From DASXKD01 sp963806145 (GTDB taxonomy: Bacteria; Actinomycetota; Actinomycetes; Streptosporangiales; Streptosporangiaceae): a DNA stretch of 64,000 nucleotides. The notes beneath the pieces were generated by a model. The model had not been told where the DNA came from, searched no databases, and was given only the letters and a program-made list of their open reading frames with translations. Location: positions 62,001-126,000 of the forward strand of contig CAWDXD010000043.1 in assembly GCA_963806145.1 (NCBI GenBank), in the 5' to 3' direction. The position numbers and the translations under genes were made by a program. Shown here piece by piece: positions 15,151 through 24,611 of this stretch; the stretch's first letter is position 1, and every line of letters begins with the position of its first letter.

Positions 15151-15747
15151 ATGAGGCCACGCGCGATGCGTGCATCCGAGCCGGAGCTCCCCCGCCAGGA
15201 GGGCGGCGACCAGTACCTGGACGGTCTCCTCGCGCGGGTGGCACGCGGCGACCAGGCGGCGTTCGAGGCTGTCTACGACAATCTCGCCGGGCCGGTCTAT
15301 GGCCTCATCCTGCGGGTGCTCCGGGATCCCGCCCAATCCGAGGAGGTCAGCCAGGAGGTCCTGCTCGAGGCGTGGCGGACGGCGGCGCGCTTCGACCCGG
15401 CCAAGGGCACCGCTGCCACGTGGGTGCTGACCATCGCCCACCGCCGCGCCGTGGACCGGGTGCGCTCGGCCGTCGCGGCCTCGGCGCGCGAGCAGCGGAC
15501 CGCCGAAGTGCCCGTGCCGCATGACGATGTGGCGGCCATCGTGGAGGCCAGCCTGGACGCGCAGCGGGTGCGGGAGTGCCTGGATGGGCTCAGCGAGGCC
15601 CAGCGCGAGTCGATAGCCCTCGCCTACTACGGCGGCTACAGCTACCGGCAGGTCGGTGAACGGCTCGGCATCGCGCTGAGCACCATCAAGACCAGGATCA
15701 GGGACGGGCTCATCCGGATGCGCGACTGTCTGGGGGTGAGCTGGTAA
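15151..15747 (+). CDS. sigK: ECF sigma factor, SigK type
   Basis: 198 aa from ATG 15151. Region 2 (~25-95: FEAVYDNLAGPVYGLILRVLRDPAQSEEVSQEVLLEAWRTA) and region 4 (~140-195: LSEAQRESIALAYYGGYSYRQVGERLGIALSTIKTRIRDGL) are both complete and close to SigK of mycobacteria and streptomycetes. The start is uncertain: ATG 15142 overlaps the predicted -10, ATG 15151 would be nearly leaderless, ATG 15166 is also in frame. The stop overlaps the anti-sigma start (TAATG). The adjoining RskA-like gene supports the SigK name. In Mycobacterium, RskA is cleaved in the membrane to free SigK. Confidence 0.88.
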   Translation: MRPRAMRASEPELPRQEGGDQYLDGLLARVARGDQAAFEAVYDNLAGPVYGLILRVLRDPAQSEEVSQEVLLEAWRTAARFDPAKGTAATWVLTIAHRRAVDRVRSAVAASAREQRTAEVPVPHDDVAAIVEASLDAQRVRECLDGLSEAQRESIALAYYGGYSYRQVGERLGIALSTIKTRIRDGLIRMRDCLGVSW

Positions 15748-16544
15748 TGGCGCTGCTGCGCAACGACCGGCACACGCTCACCGGCGTCTACGCCCTGGAC
15801 GCCCTGGACACCGCCGCCGAGGTGACCCGCTTCGAGCGCCACCTGAACAGGTGCGACAGCTGCACCAGCGAGGTGCGTGGCTTCCGGGAGACCGCGACAC
15901 GGCTCGCCATGGCGGTGGCGCAGCAGCCCCCGCCGACCCTGCGCACCGCGGTCATGGCCGACGTGGCGCGGACCCGCCAGGCACCCGCGGTCGACGAACG
16001 CGCGCGGCACGCGCGGCCGGTGCCTCGGCTCACCCTGCTGCCGCGGCTGGCCATGGCCGGGGCCGCGCTCGGCGTAGCTGCCGCTGTCATCCTGGGCGTC
16101 GTTCTGGTCAACACGAACAATCAGCTCAGCCAGACCCAGCAGCAGCTCAGCCAGACCCAGCGCCACCTCATCCTGGCCCAGACCCAGCTCGCGGCGATCA
16201 ACGCGGTCCGCACTGCCTCGGATGCCACTCTGGTCACCCACGCCACCAAGATCGGCGGCCGGGTGACCGTAGTGAAATCGGCGGCCAAGCGCCAGCTTGT
16301 GGTGACGACGTCCGGGCTGCCGCCGCTCAAGGCCGGCAAGGTCTACCAGCTCTGGCTGATCGGCGTGCACGGCAACAGGATCCGGTCGGAGGGCCTGCTG
16401 GCTACTCCGCACAACGGCCGCACCGGGCCGGTGCTCATCTCCGGCGTTCTCGCGGGCGACATCCTCGGCGTGAGCGTCCAACAGGCCGGCGGATCGATCC
16501 AGCCCACCCTCCCGGCCGTCATCGTCACCATCCCGGCGTCCTAG
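15747..16544 (+). CDS. rskA: Anti-sigma-K factor RskA-like membrane protein
   Basis: 265 aa. Cytosolic N-terminus with the zinc-finger-like H32-x3-C36-x2-C39 (HLNRCDSC), one transmembrane helix at ~101-121, then an extracytoplasmic domain of the RskA family (VYQLWLIGVHG...GPVLISG... near the end). Just outside the membrane lie glutamine-rich heptads (LSQTQQQLSQTQ, ~125-150) that should form a coiled coil. It binds and silences the cognate sigma factor; regulated proteolysis is the family's release route. Starts within the sigma stop codon, so stoichiometry is coupled. Confidence 0.9.
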   Translation: MALLRNDRHTLTGVYALDALDTAAEVTRFERHLNRCDSCTSEVRGFRETATRLAMAVAQQPPPTLRTAVMADVARTRQAPAVDERARHARPVPRLTLLPRLAMAGAALGVAAAVILGVVLVNTNNQLSQTQQQLSQTQRHLILAQTQLAAINAVRTASDATLVTHATKIGGRVTVVKSAAKRQLVVTTSGLPPLKAGKVYQLWLIGVHGNRIRSEGLLATPHNGRTGPVLISGVLAGDILGVSVQQAGGSIQPTLPAVIVTIPAS

Positions 16545-16680
16545 CGGCCCAGCAGCACCTGCGTGTTTGTGGTCGTTGGCCCCCCGGCATCCCCGTTGAC
16601 GGTGCTGGCTTGCCCGGCATCCTCGTCGGCGGGGCTGGCTCCCCACCCGGGACGGCAGGCGCTGAGAATGGGCCTGGGTC

Positions 16681-16708
16681 TTGACAGGGTTTGTTTGGAA
16701 AGTATACG
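16681..16708 (+). promoter_or_regulatory. Sigma70-type promoter before GH2 gene
   Basis: TTGACA at 16681-16686, 16-nt spacer, TATACG at 16703-16708. This is the best housekeeping-type promoter in the window and sits ~90 nt before the GTG start. The -10 region overlaps TTTGGAAAGT, which resembles half of a ROK-type TTAGGA-N5-TCCTAA operator but lacks the second half. Confidence 0.55.
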
Positions 16709-16795
16709 AACTAATAGTCCTGGATGTGGGGGCTGCACATACCTGTAGCGGGGGCACTGCACGCGGCGGACTGCCGCAGTCAGGAGTTGCCAGCC

Positions 16796-19720
16796 GTGAA
16801 CCGATTTCCCCGGACCTCCCTGACCCTGTGTGCCTCGATCGCCTGCGCAGCCACGTCGCTGGTCTTGCTGGTCCCGGGCACACCCGTCACCCAGGCGGCC
16901 ACGGTCACTTCGGCCGTGCGTAGCGCAGCGCCGAAAGCTTCGCCCGCGCTGGACGGTACCGGCGCCAGCGACCTCACCGACCTGGGCGCGGGCGGCTGGC
17001 GGGTGGCGAGCAGCGCGACGGCCACGCAGCCGGGGGCGCTGATCTCGGCGCCGTCGTTCAACGCCGGATCCTGGCTGCGGGTGGCCAACGATTCCGCGGG
17101 AGCGCCGGGCACCGAGGTCGAGGCGCTGCTGCAGAACGGCCGCTGCCCGGGTGACCACGGGCTGCAACCGGTGAACCGGAGCAGCGACAGCCGGCACAGC
17201 GTGTTCTTCTCGGACAACATGCGCAAGTGCTACGGGTATGAGAACCAGATCGGCGCGGACACCGTGCCGCTGTTCCGGGTGCCCTGGTGGTGGCGGACCA
17301 GCTTCAGCCTGAGCCCGCGATCCGGGCAGCACGCCACGCTGATCGTCAACGGGGTGATCGGCAGGGCAAACGTCTGGGTGAACGGCCATCAGGTGGCCAC
17401 CTCAAGCACCGTCACCGGCGCGTATACCCGGTTTGCCTTCGACGTCAGCGGGCTGGTCCGGCCGGGCGCGAACGCGGTGGCGATCGAGGTCGACCCGAAC
17501 AACCCGGAAACGATGTTCACGCTCGACGACGTTGACTGGAACCAGATCCCGCCAGACAACAACACCGGCATCCAGTTCCCTGTCCAGCTCGCGGTCGACG
17601 GCGCGCTGTCCGACAGCAACGCGCACGTCCTGGAGGCCAACGCGGCGGACTTCAGCCGCTCCACGCTGACGGTCAAGACCGACATCACCAACAACACCGA
17701 CCAGACCCAGACGGGCGACGTCAACGCGGAGATCACCGCGCCGGACCACCACCAGGGGATCGGGGCCGTTACCACCGTGACGGTCCCGCCGAACACGACC
17801 AAGACGGTGACGCTCAGCCATCTGATCATCAGGCATCCGCAGGTGTGGTGGCCCTACCAGCTCGGCGGCCAGCCGCTGTACCAGCTCAGCACGTCGGTGT
17901 CGCTGCACGGCAAGACGCTGAACTCCACCAGCGAGACGTTCGGGATCCGGACCGTGACGTCCTACCTGGCCGGGCACTCCCCCGCCGAGCCCGCCGGCGC
18001 CCGGGCCTTCAAGATCAACGGCGTGCCGATCGTGATCCGCGGCGGCGGGTTCTCCCCGGACATCTTCCTGCACTACTCCGCCGCCGACATCGCCAGGCAG
18101 ATCGCGCTGATGAAGAACATGGGCGTGAACACAATCCGGCTGGAGGGGCACATCATGCCGCCCGGCTTCTTCGAGCAGATGGACCAGGCCGGGATCCTGG
18201 TCAACGCCGGGTACCAGTGCTGCGATGCGTGGCAGTTCGTCGTCAACAGGCTGAACAGCCCCGCCGACTTCAAGATCATGGGGCTGTCCGCGCTGACCAT
18301 CGGGCAGGAGCTGCGTAACCACCCGAGCGTGGACAGCTTCCAGTGGAGCGACAACCAGCCGACCCGCAAGCAGGAGGCGGTGTCGCTGGCCGCCTTCCGG
18401 CAGGCCGACTTCCAGGACCCGCTGATCGCCTCGGCCGAGTACAAGACCACCGCGAAACTCGGACAGGCCGGGGAGAAGGAAGGGCCGTACGACTGGGTGC
18501 CGCCCAACTACTGGTACAGCGGGCAGTTCGACAAGCACGACTCGACGCAGACCAACGCGGGCGGCGCGTGGGGTTACGACAGCGAGGAGAGCGCCGGGAA
18601 CACCATTCCCACCCTCGACTCGCTGCACCGGTTCATGTCGGCCGCGGACCTGTCGGCGCTGTGGCGGAACCGCCTCGCCAACCAGTACCACGCCAACTAT
18701 GAGCCGCGCTGCGGCACCGGGTACACCTTCGGCACCCTGTGTCACTTCGACACGGCGCTGCGCGCCAGGTACGGCGCCTGGTCCGGGCTGAGCCAGTACG
18801 TGGAGGAGGCGCAGGCCCAGGATTACGAGAACACCAGGGCGCAGTTCGAGGCGTTCATCGACCACGCCGACCACGGGCCGCTGCCGTCCACCGGGACCAT
18901 CTACTGGCAGATGAACAAGGGCTTCCCGAGCCTGCTGTGGAACCTGTACGGCAGCGACGGCGACCAGGCGGGCAGCTATTTCGGGACGCAGGAGGCGAAC
19001 CGGCCGCTGCACGTCCTCTACGCCCTGGACACCGGTACCGTCACGGTGGACAACCTGGGCGGCCGGGCGCAGACTGGCCTGTCGGTGCAGGCCAGGGTGT
19101 ACAGCCTGGCCGGGAAGGTCCTGGACAGCCAGGCCGCGGGCGGCATCACGCTGGCCAGCCAGCAGGTGCGCACCGGCGTGCTGGCCCCGAAGGTGCCGTC
19201 CGGGTCGCCGACCCGGGTGTACTTCGTGGAACTGGAACTGCGCCAGCACGGGGCGCTGGTGGACCGCAACGTGTACTGGCTGTCCACCCACCCGGACGTG
19301 ACTAACTTTGCCAAGTCGCTGGACCTGCCGCAGGGCATCATCAGCCAGTACGCCCGGCTCAAGGCGCTGCAGACACTGCCCCGGGCCGGCGTCTCGGTCT
19401 CGGCGGCCACGGTGCGGCGCGCGGGGCCGGACGGCGCCGACCTGGCTACCACGGTCACGATCCGGGACACCTCGGCCTCGGCGGTCGCGTTCCTGCTGCG
19501 CGCCGACGTGCGGCGCGGCACGGCGAGCGGCCAGGTGCTGCCGGGTGACAGCGAACTGCAGTCCTCGATCTGGCAGGGCAACGACATCACGCTGTTCCCC
19601 GGCCAGTCGCAGACGCTGACGGTCAGCTACGACTCGGCCAGCCTGCGCGGCGCCACCCCGGTGATCACTGTCTCCGGGTGGAACGTGCCGCAGACCGCCG
19701 TCCCGGCCCCGGCCCACTAG
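16796..19720 (+). CDS. Secreted GH2 exo-beta-D-glucosaminidase-like enzyme
   Basis: 974 aa from GTG 16796, preceded by AGGAG. Sec signal peptide at ~1-35. GH2 layout: sugar-binding jelly-roll (~60-260), Ig-like domain, catalytic barrel (~380-690), C-terminal beta domains. The exo-chitosanase subfamily features are visible: WSDNQP with Asp519 as probable general acid and DSEESAG with Glu597 as probable nucleophile, plus GPYDWVPPNYWY. These correspond to the Asp469/Glu541 pair of Amycolatopsis CsxA as I remember it. It would release glucosamine from chitosan ends outside the cell and feed the amino-sugar locus downstream. An endo-mannosidase-like GH2 is the alternative. Confidence 0.82.
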   Translation: MNRFPRTSLTLCASIACAATSLVLLVPGTPVTQAATVTSAVRSAAPKASPALDGTGASDLTDLGAGGWRVASSATATQPGALISAPSFNAGSWLRVANDSAGAPGTEVEALLQNGRCPGDHGLQPVNRSSDSRHSVFFSDNMRKCYGYENQIGADTVPLFRVPWWWRTSFSLSPRSGQHATLIVNGVIGRANVWVNGHQVATSSTVTGAYTRFAFDVSGLVRPGANAVAIEVDPNNPETMFTLDDVDWNQIPPDNNTGIQFPVQLAVDGALSDSNAHVLEANAADFSRSTLTVKTDITNNTDQTQTGDVNAEITAPDHHQGIGAVTTVTVPPNTTKTVTLSHLIIRHPQVWWPYQLGGQPLYQLSTSVSLHGKTLNSTSETFGIRTVTSYLAGHSPAEPAGARAFKINGVPIVIRGGGFSPDIFLHYSAADIARQIALMKNMGVNTIRLEGHIMPPGFFEQMDQAGILVNAGYQCCDAWQFVVNRLNSPADFKIMGLSALTIGQELRNHPSVDSFQWSDNQPTRKQEAVSLAAFRQADFQDPLIASAEYKTTAKLGQAGEKEGPYDWVPPNYWYSGQFDKHDSTQTNAGGAWGYDSEESAGNTIPTLDSLHRFMSAADLSALWRNRLANQYHANYEPRCGTGYTFGTLCHFDTALRARYGAWSGLSQYVEEAQAQDYENTRAQFEAFIDHADHGPLPSTGTIYWQMNKGFPSLLWNLYGSDGDQAGSYFGTQEANRPLHVLYALDTGTVTVDNLGGRAQTGLSVQARVYSLAGKVLDSQAAGGITLASQQVRTGVLAPKVPSGSPTRVYFVELELRQHGALVDRNVYWLSTHPDVTNFAKSLDLPQGIISQYARLKALQTLPRAGVSVSAATVRRAGPDGADLATTVTIRDTSASAVAFLLRADVRRGTASGQVLPGDSELQSSIWQGNDITLFPGQSQTLTVSYDSASLRGATPVITVSGWNVPQTAVPAPAH

Positions 19721-19733
19721 ACCGCGTCCGCCC

Positions 19734-19768
19734 GGCTGTATCCCCTCGATCATCAAGGGGATACAGCC
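19734..19768 (+). terminator. Hairpin terminator after GH2 gene
   Basis: Perfect 13-bp stem (19734-19746 with 19756-19768) around a 9-nt loop, starting 13 nt past the stop. A+T-richer than most hairpins here. Confidence 0.7.
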
Positions 19769-19900
19769 GTGCCGCGCACCGTTGGGGCGACCGTAATGCC
19801 CGGGTCCGGGCACCGGACGGGAGGCAGCTCACGCTGTTCACCACCGAATAGGTATGTGACCGTGCTTCCCGGACGCCAGCAGCCGCGCCAACAAAGGCGC

Positions 19901-20137
19901 ATGATAGTAACTATGAAGGCACCTCGCGCCGCGGTCCGGCGCCACCTGCCCGGTAGTCCGTTCGCTCCTCCGGCTCCGGCGCCCCCGGCCGAGACGTTCG
20001 TCGTGGACGATCAGGTGACCCACGACAAGTACGGGCTCGGCGTCATACTCGGCGTGGAAGACCACGCCGTGCTTGTCGACTTCCGCCCGCAGCAACGGCG
20101 GATCCCACTCCCCTGCGCAAAGCTCACCAAGCTGTAA
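19901..20137 (+). CDS. Small Tudor-like/SH3-like domain protein
   Basis: 78 aa from ATG 19901 (AAAGG a few bases upstream); ATG 19913 is an alternative. The first ~30 residues are basic and Pro/Ala-rich. The rest (FVVDDQVTHDKYGLGVILG, HAVLVDF, RRIPLPCAKLTKL) is a small barrel like the GDxVxHxxYGxGxV module of UvrD/PcrA C-termini and CarD-type proteins. Free-standing copies are common in actinomycetes. RNA-polymerase or nucleic-acid contact is possible; no function is established. Confidence 0.7.
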   Translation: MIVTMKAPRAAVRRHLPGSPFAPPAPAPPAETFVVDDQVTHDKYGLGVILGVEDHAVLVDFRPQQRRIPLPCAKLTKL

Positions 20138-20190
20138 CGTCCCTCAGCCTGGTACGTGCGCAGGCCGGGCAGCCAGCGCGGCTGAACGAG

Positions 20191-20394
20191 CTAGAGCGGC
20201 TGGACCTGCTCGGCCTGCGGGCCCTTGGGCCCCCGGCCGGCCGTGTACTCCACCCGCTGGTTCTCCTGGAGGGTGCGGTAACCGTCAGCCTGGATGGCGG
20301 AGTGGTGAACGAAAACGTCATCGGTACCGTCGTCCGGGGCGATGAAACCGTACCCCTTGTCGGCGTTGAACCACTTCACGGTGCCCTGAGCCAT
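20191..20394 (-). CDS. Cold-shock protein, CspA family
   Basis: 67 aa, a single cold-shock (S1-like OB-fold) domain. Nucleic-acid motifs RNP1 (KGYGFI) and RNP2 (VFVHHSAI) are intact. It acts as an RNA chaperone and single-stranded nucleic-acid binder. ATG preceded by AGGAGAAGG. Monocistronic and convergent with the small Tudor-like gene. Confidence 0.95.
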   Translation of the reverse strand: MAQGTVKWFNADKGYGFIAPDDGTDDVFVHHSAIQADGYRTLQENQRVEYTAGRGPKGPQAEQVQPL

Positions 20395-20716
20395 CTACCT
20401 TCTCCTGATGCGACATTCTCCGGGCCGCGCGTGCGCGCCACCCGGGTTGACGGCCACCTGCCGGTTCCGGGCTTGGCCGGGGATGCCCGCGGCGCCGCTG
20501 TCAAATTTCGCGGCGCTGTGACACGTGCACGAATTCGACTTCAACCGCGCCCATTAAACACCATCACACGTCCCCGCGGGCCCTGGCTGACGGCGAGTAA
20601 TGACGGCACGGCCGGCCGGCGACCGCTGTTTCGCTGCCCGGACGGCTGGCCGCGACGAACGCCCGATATCGCGCGATGATGGGTGAGCTTGGTTCACCGA
20701 CGGCTGCGAGGATGCG
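20395..20716. other. 322-nt divergent intergenic region
   Basis: Lies between the cold-shock gene and the SMP-30 gene. It includes an A+T-richer stretch near 20500-20570 that may carry the cold-shock promoter and leader; no gene or strong hairpin is seen. Confidence 0.55.
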
Positions 20717-22204
20717 ATGCGGGACCCGGTCAAGGCGCGGTTCGAGATGCTCGATGAGCGGTTCCGGTCCTGCGGCGGGGACGAGTGGCTGGAATGCCTG
20801 CACACCGGCTGCCGCTGGACCGAGGGCCCCGCCTACTTCCCGGCCGGGCGCTACCTGGTGTTCAGCGACATCCCGAACGACCGGATCCTGCGCTGGGACG
20901 AGGCCACCGGCGCGGTGGGCGTGTTCCGCCAGCCGGCCGGCTACGCCAACGGCCACACCGTCGACCGGCAGGGCCGGCTGGTCAGCTGCGAGCAGGGCCC
21001 GCGCCGGGTGACCAGGACCGAGCATGACGGCTCCGTCACCGTGCTCGCCGACAACTGGGACGGCAAGCGGCTGAACAGTCCCAACGACATCGTCGAGCGC
21101 GCGGACGGCTCGCTGTGGTTCACCGACCCGAGTTACGGCATCGACAGCGACTACGAGGGCTTCCGGGCCGACAGTGAGATCGGCGCCTGTCACGTGTACC
21201 GGCTCGACCCGGGCAGCGGGGCCATGCAGGTGGTGGCCGACGACTTCGACCGGCCCAACGGGCTGGCGTTCTCCGCGGACGAGCGCAGGCTCTACATCGT
21301 CGACAGCAGGCGCCAGCACATCCGGGTCTTCGAGGGGAGCGGCGACGCCGCGCTCACCGGCGGCGAGGTCTTCGCGACCTGCGACACCGGCAACTTCGAC
21401 GGCATCCGCCTCGACGACAGCGGCCGCATCTGGGCGGCGGCGCCGGACGGGCTGCACTGCTTCGACCCGGACGGCACGCGGATCGGAAAACTGCACGTGC
21501 CCGAGGTCGTGGCCAACTTCACCTTCGGCGGCGCCAAGCGCAACCGGCTGTTCATCACCGCGACAAGCTCGCTGTACTCGATCCTGGTCAACTTCAGCGG
21601 CGCCCGGTACCCGCCCCGGTCCGGTGATCATGAAGATGGGCCCGGGTCAGCGGCCGCTCGCGGCGGCCAGCGCGAAGGCCAGCGTGGAGATGGCCGTGTA
21701 GTCGTCGGCGGGCTCCACCGACGGCCAGCTCACCACGTTGTCCTCGTAACCGGTGGTCTTGGTGTTGAACGGCTTGAAGCTGCCGGCGTGGCAGGCCCGC
21801 ATGCCGGCGACCGTGCCCAGGCCGACGAAGTTGCCGATGGCGCTGGGGCCGTCGGTGGTCGCGCCGACCTGGATGGCGCCGTGCCCGGTGAGCGACCCGG
21901 CCAGGTTGGCGATCTCGCTCTGCATGCAGTGCGGGTAGGTGTCACCCGCGCCGACCACGAACGAACTGCCCCAGCCGTTGGCGCCGAGCGCGAAGTTCAT
22001 CTGCTCCTGGGCGAACGCCCGGTAGGCACCGGACCCGCCGTAGTGCTGGTACAGCGCGTCGGTGACGGCCAGGCCGAACGCGTGCGGCGTGGCGTCGCCC
22101 TGCCCGAGTGGCGATGCCAAGCCCGAACGGGTCCCCGGCGGACTGGCCCTCCCCGGCCCGCAGTTGCGCCGCCATGTCGGCCAGCAGCACGTGCGGCGCG
22201 ATGA
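20717..22204 (+). CDS. SMP-30/gluconolactonase-like protein, frame runs on past its natural end
   Basis: The first ~298 residues are a complete SMP-30/gluconolaconase/LRE-type six-bladed propeller: metal ligand Glu36 in TEGPAYF, NSPNDI at 120-125, RPNGLAFS at 179-186 and a closing SSLYSILVNFSG. Such enzymes hydrolyse sugar lactones. Homology ends near 21610, where relatives stop, but here the frame continues ~200 residues antisense through the GH9 gene. A stop in a neighbouring frame at 21625-21627 would end it properly after a one-base shift between ~21590 and 21625. Start ATG 20717 has GAGG a few bases upstream. Treat residues beyond ~300 as non-native. Confidence 0.75.
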   Translation: MRDPVKARFEMLDERFRSCGGDEWLECLHTGCRWTEGPAYFPAGRYLVFSDIPNDRILRWDEATGAVGVFRQPAGYANGHTVDRQGRLVSCEQGPRRVTRTEHDGSVTVLADNWDGKRLNSPNDIVERADGSLWFTDPSYGIDSDYEGFRADSEIGACHVYRLDPGSGAMQVVADDFDRPNGLAFSADERRLYIVDSRRQHIRVFEGSGDAALTGGEVFATCDTGNFDGIRLDDSGRIWAAAPDGLHCFDPDGTRIGKLHVPEVVANFTFGGAKRNRLFITATSSLYSILVNFSGARYPPRSGDHEDGPGSAAARGGQREGQRGDGRVVVGGLHRRPAHHVVLVTGGLGVERLEAAGVAGPHAGDRAQADEVADGAGAVGGRADLDGAVPGERPGQVGDLALHAVRVGVTRADHERTAPAVGAEREVHLLLGERPVGTGPAVVLVQRVGDGQAERVRRGVALPEWRCQARTGPRRTGPPRPAVAPPCRPAARAAR

Positions 22205-23595
22205 CCGGCGTCCCGCCCGCCTGCCGCATCGCCTGGAGCAGTTCGGCCTCGCCGACCGCGCCGTTGTCGTAGAGGTTCAGCGTGTCACCGCCGGCCGGGT
22301 GGCCCTGCGCGATGTAGGCCCGGGCCCAGCGCGCCGCCACGGCCAGGTCGGCCCGGACGCGCGCGGCCGGTGCGCCGAGCGCCTCGTCCGCCAATGCGAT
22401 CTCGTCCGCGCCCCAGAGCATGGCGCTCTTCCACTCGGTGCCGGGGTAGTAGTCGTGCGGGAACGTGGTCACGATCGAGGAGACACCGCTGGTCTGGGCC
22501 ATCGCGTAGATGCCGCGGGCCAGGCCGAGCAGGTGCTCGGCATGGTGCCGCCCGGCCGCCGCGGACAACTGGGCGCCGAGGGCGAAGTCGGCGGCGAACC
22601 GCCCGGCGAACTCCGGGCTGATCTTCGCGCCGGGCGGCGCGGCCTCGAAGACCGGCCGGTACTTCACGTAGTAGGCGCTGTGGCCCGGCCGCCCGCCGCG
22701 GTGCACGTTCATGTGGTCCTCGGCCTGCGGCAGGAACCAGAAGTTGTAGTCGCCCTGGATGGTGTTGCTCGCGTTGCCGTTGCCGATGCCGACCTGGATG
22801 TAGAGGACCTTCTTGGCCGGGCGCCACAGCTTCTCCAGCCAGCGCAGCCCGAACCCGGCCTCGCTTGCCAGCGTCGGGTAGGTGCCGGGGAAGTCCCGCG
22901 CGGCGAGCAGCAGCAGCCCGTCGGTGTAGCTGGCGGTGAAGGCGAACTTCTCGTACCCGCCGCCCGCGTCGAACCAGCCGCCGGAGACGTTCACCGGGCC
23001 GCCGACCCGGTGGAAGGTGCCGAGCAGGTTGTCGTTGCTGTCGTAACGCGGGTCGGCGTACACCCGGGCGTACCGGTCGGTGAGGTTGGCGGGCTGCCGG
23101 CCCAGGACGGAGGACCGCACGGCCGCGCCGTCCCGCTCGGAGGTGAAGTAACGCACCCCGTTGAGCACCAGCCGGTGGTACAGCGTTGCCGCGGGCGCGA
23201 CCGCGAAGGCAGGCGAGACCGCGGTGGCCCGGCCCGCGCGGGCCGTGATCCGGTAGGTCCCGGTGCGGTTGAGCCCGGTGAAGTCGAGCCGGTAGACCGC
23301 GCCGATACGCGGCGTTCCAGCTTCCGGTGTCCGTGCTCGACCGGCCGCGGAACACCACACCGTGCCCGGCGGACACGGTGAAGCTGACCCGGGCGACCTT
23401 CGCGGGCAGCATCACGAACGCCACCTTGGGGCTGCCCGTGGCGTACCCGACCTGGTTGACCCTGACCTCGGCCGGCGTGGCGCTGCCGGTCCCGCCGGCC
23501 CGCACGCCAGGCGCGGCCGCGGCAGCCCCGCACAGCAGGCTGACCGTCGCGATCGCGCTCCCGGCTACCAGCGTGAACCTGTGCCCGTGCTTCAT
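21647..23595 (-). pseudogene. GH9 glycosidase (exo-glucosaminidase/cellulase family), two frameshifts
   Basis: Three consecutive frames make one protein of ~645 aa. N-terminus 23595-~23305: signal peptide and CelD_N Ig-like domain (EVRVNQVGYATGSPKVAFV). Middle ~23305-~22120: GH9 barrel with GGWFDAGGGYEKFAFTASY. C-terminus ~22120-21647: GDTYPHCMQSEIANLAGSL to the acid-region SVEPADDYTAISTLAFA. Shifts lie near 23300-23310 and 22115-22125. The start overlaps the BadF kinase stop (ATGA). The usual DAGD is DAGG here. Next to Opp-type transport and a BadF kinase, GH9 members in Vibrio act on glucosamine oligosaccharides, which I infer here over cellulase. Confidence 0.75.
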
Positions 23596-24611
23596 GACCC
23601 GGCCTTTCCGTCGTAGGCGGCGCGCAGCCGCCGCTCCGCCTCTGGCCCCGCCCCGACGTGATCAAGCCCCAGCAGGGCCGCGCCCCCCACCGGCGGCACG
23701 GCCACGACTGCCACGGTCGCCTGGGGGGCGGCGGCCGTGATCCGCTCGGTGATCTCAGAAAGCAGCAGCGGGTCCCGCGCGGTCATCAGCCCGCCGCCGA
23801 GCACCACCGGGGTGGGCTCCGCGGTCAGCCCCAGGCGCCGCATGGCCACCACCGCCATCACGCAGATCTCCTCGGCCTGGCGCTTGACCAGGTCGCGGGC
23901 GACCTCGTCCCCCTCCGATGCGACGGCGAGCAGCACCGGGGCAAGCCCGCGCAGCGCGCCCTCGCTGATCTTGCCCAGGTGCAGGCCGAGCGTGACGTCG
24001 CGCACCGTGGGGACACCGAAGTGCCCCGCCACCGCGCCGCGCAGCGCGGTCTGCGGGCCCCGGCCGTCCTCGGCCCGTACCGCCCACCACAGCGCCGCCC
24101 GGCCCAGGCCGTGCCCGCCGCCCCAGTCGCCGCTGATTTCGCCGATCGCGAGGTACCCGGTCGTCCGCCCGTCGGGGTGGACGCCCACGCAGTTGATGCC
24201 CGCGCCGCAGGTGACGGCGACCCCCCAGTGCGGTGCCCCCGGAGCGGCGGTGCCGTCCAGCCCGGCGCGCAGCACGGCGAACGTGTCGTTGCGCGCGTCG
24301 GTGGTCTGGCTCCAGCCCCGCGCACCCAGCGCCGCGCCCAGCCGTTCCACCTCATCGGGCAGGTCGGCGTTGGCCACGCAGGCGCTGATGTGCCTGGCCG
24401 CCGGCTGCCCGGCCGTACCGGCCTGCCGCTGGACCTGCCCGATGAGCTCGGCCAGTTCCTCCAGCCAGGCCGCCACCTCTGCCTCGCCCGCGCCGGTCGC
24501 GCCGGCTCCCCTGGCGGTGCCGAGCAGCGAGCCGTCCGCGGCGACCAGCGCCACGTCGGTCTTGCTGTTCCCGCCGTCGACGGCGAGGACGGCCGGCAGC
24601 TCAGGAGCCAC
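23592..24611 (-). CDS. BadF/BadG-type N-acetylglucosamine (or glucosamine) kinase
   Basis: 339 aa, ASKHA-fold kinase: phosphate-1 motif AVDGGNSKTDVAL at the N-terminus, central TCGAGINCVGV and GEISGDWGGGHGLG segments and VVLGGGLMTA near the C-terminus. This is the BadF/BadG/BcrA/BcrD family branch that includes GlcNAc/GlcN kinases, not the dehydratase activators, which carry cysteine iron-sulfur ligands absent here. It would make the 6-phosphate of imported amino sugar. It overlaps the GH4 stop by 11 nt and the GH9 start by 4 nt, placing it firmly in the operon. Confidence 0.85.
   Translation of the reverse strand: MAPELPAVLAVDGGNSKTDVALVAADGSLLGTARGAGATGAGEAEVAAWLEELAELIGQVQRQAGTAGQPAARHISACVANADLPDEVERLGAALGARGWSQTTDARNDTFAVLRAGLDGTAAPGAPHWGVAVTCGAGINCVGVHPDGRTTGYLAIGEISGDWGGGHGLGRAALWWAVRAEDGRGPQTALRGAVAGHFGVPTVRDVTLGLHLGKISEGALRGLAPVLLAVASEGDEVARDLVKRQAEEICVMAVVAMRRLGLTAEPTPVVLGGGLMTARDPLLLSEITERITAAAPQATVAVVAVPPVGGAALLGLDHVGAGPEAERRLRAAYDGKAGS

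Noticed and set aside
17402..19813. An 803-codon open frame antisense to the GH2 gene, and a similar 770-codon frame at 12481-14793 antisense to DUF4331
   Set aside because: Composition is Arg/Gly/Ala/Val-biased with no domain motifs, as expected for the antisense third-position shadow of a high-GC gene; the opposite strand encodes recognisable proteins.
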